From NCBI GenBank assembly GCA_002292975.1, contig DBCI01000120.1, forward strand, positions 3,523 to 12,323: a stretch of DNA of 8,801 bases. The letters are read 5' to 3'. Every line of letters starts with the position of its first letter. The first letter of the stretch is position 1. The notes under the pieces are model-generated. The model was not told where the DNA came from, made no database searches, and saw only the letters and a list, made by a program, of their open reading frames with translations. Shown in pieces: positions 7,526 to 8,801 of the stretch. A program made the position numbers and the translations under genes. Source of the stretch: Polynucleobacter sp. UBA962 (GTDB taxonomy: Bacteria > Pseudomonadota > Gammaproteobacteria > Burkholderiales > Burkholderiaceae).

Positions 7526-7846
7526 TTAGATTAAAGCTTCAATACCTTTATTTTTAAGGATGGATAGAAGTTTAAGAGATGGGCCGCTTGGTTTTTTTTC
7601 ACCTGATTCCCATTTTTGGATTGTCGAGGCACTGGTATTTAAGACAATAGCGAAAACAGCCTGACTTAAATTCTCTTTTGTTCTTAGTTGTTTTATGGCT
7701 TTTGGCTGAATTGTCTTAACTTCCAAATTTTTTAGCGCTTCGAATTGCGCAATTTGCTTTTTATTAATCACACCCGCTCTTTTGAGATCAGAAAAGATTT
7801 CTTGCATTTCTTCCACGATACGGCTTCTATTTTTTATCGTTGTCAT
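7526..7846 (-). CDS. XRE-family antitoxin (HigA/NadS-like) of a type II toxin-antitoxin pair
   Basis: A 106-residue protein, predicted to neutralise the toxin encoded just before it and to repress their shared promoter. The N-terminal half (about 1-46, IVEEMQEIFSDLKRAGVINK) resembles the leader region of XRE regulators paired with RelE-like toxins. The C-terminal half is a helix-turn-helix of the Cro/CI type (about 51-100) with the family pattern LSQAVFAIVLNTSASTIQKW followed by ESGEKKPSGPSLKLL. The ATG at 7846 overlaps the end of the toxin gene by 20 bases. It is preceded by a textbook GGAGG (7857-7853) with a 6-base gap. Gene order toxin-then-antitoxin is that of higBA systems. Codons are AT-rich like the toxin and unlike folD. 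The family and role are clear from sequence; activity is not shown. Confidence 0.9.
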   Translation of the reverse strand: MTTIKNRSRIVEEMQEIFSDLKRAGVINKKQIAQFEALKNLEVKTIQPKAIKQLRTKENLSQAVFAIVLNTSASTIQKWESGEKKPSGPSLKLLSILKNKGIEALI

Positions 7847-8219
7847 TTTTTACCTCCATTAACATCTTTTCATAAATTAATTTATCAATTTGTTCGCTGG
7901 TTAAATCCAAAAGAAATTCAGCGATGTTCATTAAATTAGCGAGTTCAACATTATTGATATTTAACCGTTCATTCTTTTTAAAACCAAATATAAAAAACCA
8001 ATGTTTATTTAACTTTGTCGCAATAATTGTTCGCACTCCATGACTCTTGCCGCGATTTCCAATAGCTACTCTTTTTTTATAGACATTACCACCTAAGTCT
8101 GCTTCATATAATCCAGCCTGTATTTCCTGTACTGCTTTTGACAAATCGTAATCTGTAATTTCATATTTATTAGTCAATTTTGAAAAAAGTTTTGTTTTAA
8201 AGATACGTTTTTTAATCAT
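7827..8219 (-). CDS. RelE/HigB-like toxin (PF06296 type) of a type II toxin-antitoxin pair
   Basis: A predicted ribosome-dependent mRNA interferase by family resemblance; cleavage is not shown here. The 130 residues carry the hallmarks of the RelE-like group once called DUF1044. These are ITDYDLSKAVQEIQAGLYEADLGGNVYKKR (in pieces from 21 to 50), GNRGKSHGVRTII (54-66) and IFGFKKNERLNI (77-88). The basic residues K49, R50, R56, K58, R63 and R85 are candidates for RNA contact or catalysis. The C-terminal tail from about 109 is charged and lysine-rich (EVKNDNDKK), longer than the minimal fold. The ATG at 8219 has no convincing Shine-Dalgarno and lies 4 bases from an inverted repeat, in contrast to the strong site of the antitoxin. 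The frame is complete and no key block is missing, so the toxin looks functional. Confidence 0.9.
   Translation of the reverse strand: MIKKRIFKTKLFSKLTNKYEITDYDLSKAVQEIQAGLYEADLGGNVYKKRVAIGNRGKSHGVRTIIATKLNKHWFFIFGFKKNERLNINNVELANLMNIAEFLLDLTSEQIDKLIYEKMLMEVKNDNDKK
7853..7857 (-). promoter_or_regulatory. Strong Shine-Dalgarno of the antitoxin gene, inside the toxin gene
   Basis: On the minus strand GGAGG lies 6 bases before the antitoxin ATG at 7846 and within the last codons of the toxin. It is the best ribosome binding site in the window. Since the toxin gene lacks one, translation should favour the antitoxin, as expected for a safe type II pair. Confidence 0.8.
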
Positions 8220-8223
8220 AGCT

Positions 8224-8248
8224 TACTATATCACTGGGTGATATAGTA
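8224..8248. promoter_or_regulatory. Perfect inverted repeat, probable operator of the toxin-antitoxin operon
   Basis: Arms TACTATATCAC (8224-8234) and GTGATATAGTA (8238-8248) pair perfectly over 11 bases around the 3-base centre TGG. The repeat ends 4 bases before the toxin ATG and covers the predicted transcription start. This is where an XRE antitoxin, alone or with toxin, would be expected to bind and repress. As RNA it could also fold into a hairpin in front of the toxin start. The symmetry is seen directly; the binding protein is inferred. Confidence 0.75.
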
Positions 8249-8252
8249 CATC

Positions 8253-8281
8253 ATATTAGGGTCTTTAGCCTTGCTTTACAA
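8253..8281 (-). promoter_or_regulatory. Predicted promoter of the toxin-antitoxin operon
   Basis: On the minus strand TTGTAA (8281-8276) and TAATAT (8258-8253) are spaced by exactly 17 bases, each matching the sigma70 consensus at 4 of 6. The start would fall near 8246, inside the inverted repeat, and leave a leader of under 30 bases. The fit with the operator position makes it more credible than the box scores alone. Confidence 0.45.
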
Positions 8282-8307
8282 AATGGGTAATTCATCATAA
8301 AGAACTT

Positions 8308-8321
8308 GCCACATAAGTGGC
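8308..8321 (+). promoter_or_regulatory. Short inverted repeat upstream of prlC
   Basis: GCCAC-ATAA-GTGGC forms a perfect 5-base stem with a 4-base loop, 22 bases before the prlC ATG. It is not followed by a T-run, so it is not a standard terminator. It may be a leader hairpin or a small operator, or chance. No convincing promoter boxes for prlC were found in 8250-8343; the best -35-like TTGCTT at 8271 has no good -10. Confidence 0.25.
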
Positions 8322-8343
8322 CATCTTCGAGTAAGCTAATGGT

Positions 8344-8801
8344 ATGAACACCCCTACACCTCTTTCGTCTCCTGATATGCATAATCCCCTTCTTTCTTTT
8401 GGTCGTGGCATTGCTCAATACGATGCAGTTCGTCCGGAGCAAATTGCACCTGCTATTGAGTTTTTACTCAGTGGCTGTGAGGCTGCAGTGACAAAGGCCA
8501 TTGATCCCAAAACGCCTGCTTCATGGAATGATCTAGCAGAGCCTCTAGAGGATGCTACTGAGCAATTAGGTCGCTCTTGGGGTGTGGTCTCGCATCTCAA
8601 TGCAGTGGCGGATACCCCAGAGTTGCGGGCCGCTTATGGTGCGATGTTACCTAAGGTAACCGCATTCTTTGCTAGTCTTGGACAAAATCTAGCGCTCTAT
8701 GAGCGTTACAAAGAGATCAAAGCAAGTGCTGAGTTTTTAACTCTAAGTCCTGAGCAACAAAAGGTGATCGATAACTCCTTGCGGGATTTTCGTTTGGGTG
8801 G
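8344..8801 (+). CDS. prlC: Oligopeptidase A, M3 family zinc metallopeptidase (N-terminal part)
   Basis: PrlC (OpdA) is a cytoplasmic thimet-like peptidase that degrades short peptides, including cleaved signal peptides. Only about 153 residues of some 690 are in the window, all from the N-terminal helical domain. The zinc site (HEXXH) lies beyond the right edge. The identification rests on collinear matches I recall from E. coli PrlC: NPLLSFG near the start, TPASWNDLAEPLED (57-70), VSHLNAVADTPELRAAY (82-98), LGQNLALYERYKEI (112-125) and DNSLRDF (143-149). The start is uncertain. The ATG at 8344 has a weak GAGTAAG (8329-8335) before it. The in-frame ATG at 8377 gives MHNPLLSFG, closer to the E. 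coli start, but has no visible ribosome binding site. It is probably transcribed separately from folD because the toxin-antitoxin cassette lies between them in opposite orientation. Confidence 0.9.
   Translation, partial: MNTPTPLSSPDMHNPLLSFGRGIAQYDAVRPEQIAPAIEFLLSGCEAAVTKAIDPKTPASWNDLAEPLEDATEQLGRSWGVVSHLNAVADTPELRAAYGAMLPKVTAFFASLGQNLALYERYKEIKASAEFLTLSPEQQKVIDNSLRDFRLG

Larger units (their letters stand above)
7499..8260. other. AT-rich insert carrying the toxin-antitoxin pair
   Basis: The segment between folD and the prlC leader is far richer in A+T than its flanks. In bases 7861-7920, for example, I count 14 G or C out of 60, while the neighbouring kinase and folD genes look near 50 percent or above. 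It contains only the two toxin-antitoxin genes and their control region. By eye I found no flanking direct repeats longer than about 6 bases, no integrase and no IS ends. The mechanism of entry is therefore unknown, and the limits given are approximate. Confidence 0.6.

Noticed and set aside
7499..7545. Possible bidirectional terminator between folD and the antitoxin gene
   Set aside because: GAAG at 7505 and CTTC at 7537 can pair over only 4 bases with a 28-base loop and no extension. No GC-rich stem with T-run exists.
7592..7599. Run of eight T (eight A in the antitoxin sense) as a phase-variation or slippage site
   Set aside because: It encodes the conserved GEKKP stretch of the antitoxin in frame and is short for a contingency tract in an AT-rich gene. 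There is no sign of an alternative frame being used.
7490..8270. Direct repeats or att-like ends bordering the AT-rich cassette
   Set aside because: The only shared string noticed at both edges was GTCTTT (6 bases), which is not meaningful without comparison to an empty site.
8251..8442. A 63-codon minus-strand frame upstream of the toxin and into prlC
   Set aside because: It overlaps the toxin promoter and the prlC N-terminus, shows no family resemblance, and looks like a chance frame.
1..8801. CRISPR array, tRNA, rRNA, riboswitch or IS element
   Set aside because: No regularly spaced repeats, cloverleaf-like sequences, known riboswitch-like leader or transposase frame was seen on either strand.

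Overview
The window looks like the core chromosome of a betaproteobacterium of the order Burkholderiales, most likely a Polynucleobacter-like Burkholderiaceae. I base this on the type of protein sequences (a homodimeric-type AceE of 898 residues, FolD, PrlC) and on moderate G+C. It is a family-level impression from reading, not a database result.

Layout, left to right. (1) Minus strand, 1-3254: the pyruvate dehydrogenase operon, aceE followed 7 bases later by aceF, which runs off the left edge. (2) 3255-3448: a 194-base divergent intergenic region. It holds a good sigma70-like promoter for aceE, a second one pointing the other way for the sensor kinase, and three small dyads. The two -35 boxes lie on almost the same bases. 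(3) Plus strand, 3449-7498: a membrane-bound PAS/PAS histidine kinase, a FixJ/LuxR-type response regulator overlapping it by 38 bases, and folD 8 bases further on, arranged as one operon. (4) Minus strand, 7526-8219: an AT-rich toxin-antitoxin pair, with a RelE-like toxin (PF06296 type) first and an XRE antitoxin second. A perfect 11-base inverted repeat sits just before the toxin start. (5) Plus strand, 8344 to the right edge: the N-terminal part of prlC (oligopeptidase A).

How the genes fit together. AceE and AceF are the E1 and E2 subunits of the complex that turns pyruvate into acetyl-CoA. The divergent two-component system shares their promoter region, so it may adjust pyruvate dehydrogenase or one-carbon metabolism (folD) to an unknown periplasmic or membrane signal. 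This is inference from gene order. The toxin-antitoxin pair differs strongly in base composition and sits between two housekeeping genes, which suggests a small horizontally acquired cassette. No transposase, integrase, CRISPR array, tRNA or rRNA was seen. The most useful observations are the back-to-back promoters at aceE/kinase and the self-contained regulatory layout of the toxin-antitoxin cassette. I see no convincing wholly new system.
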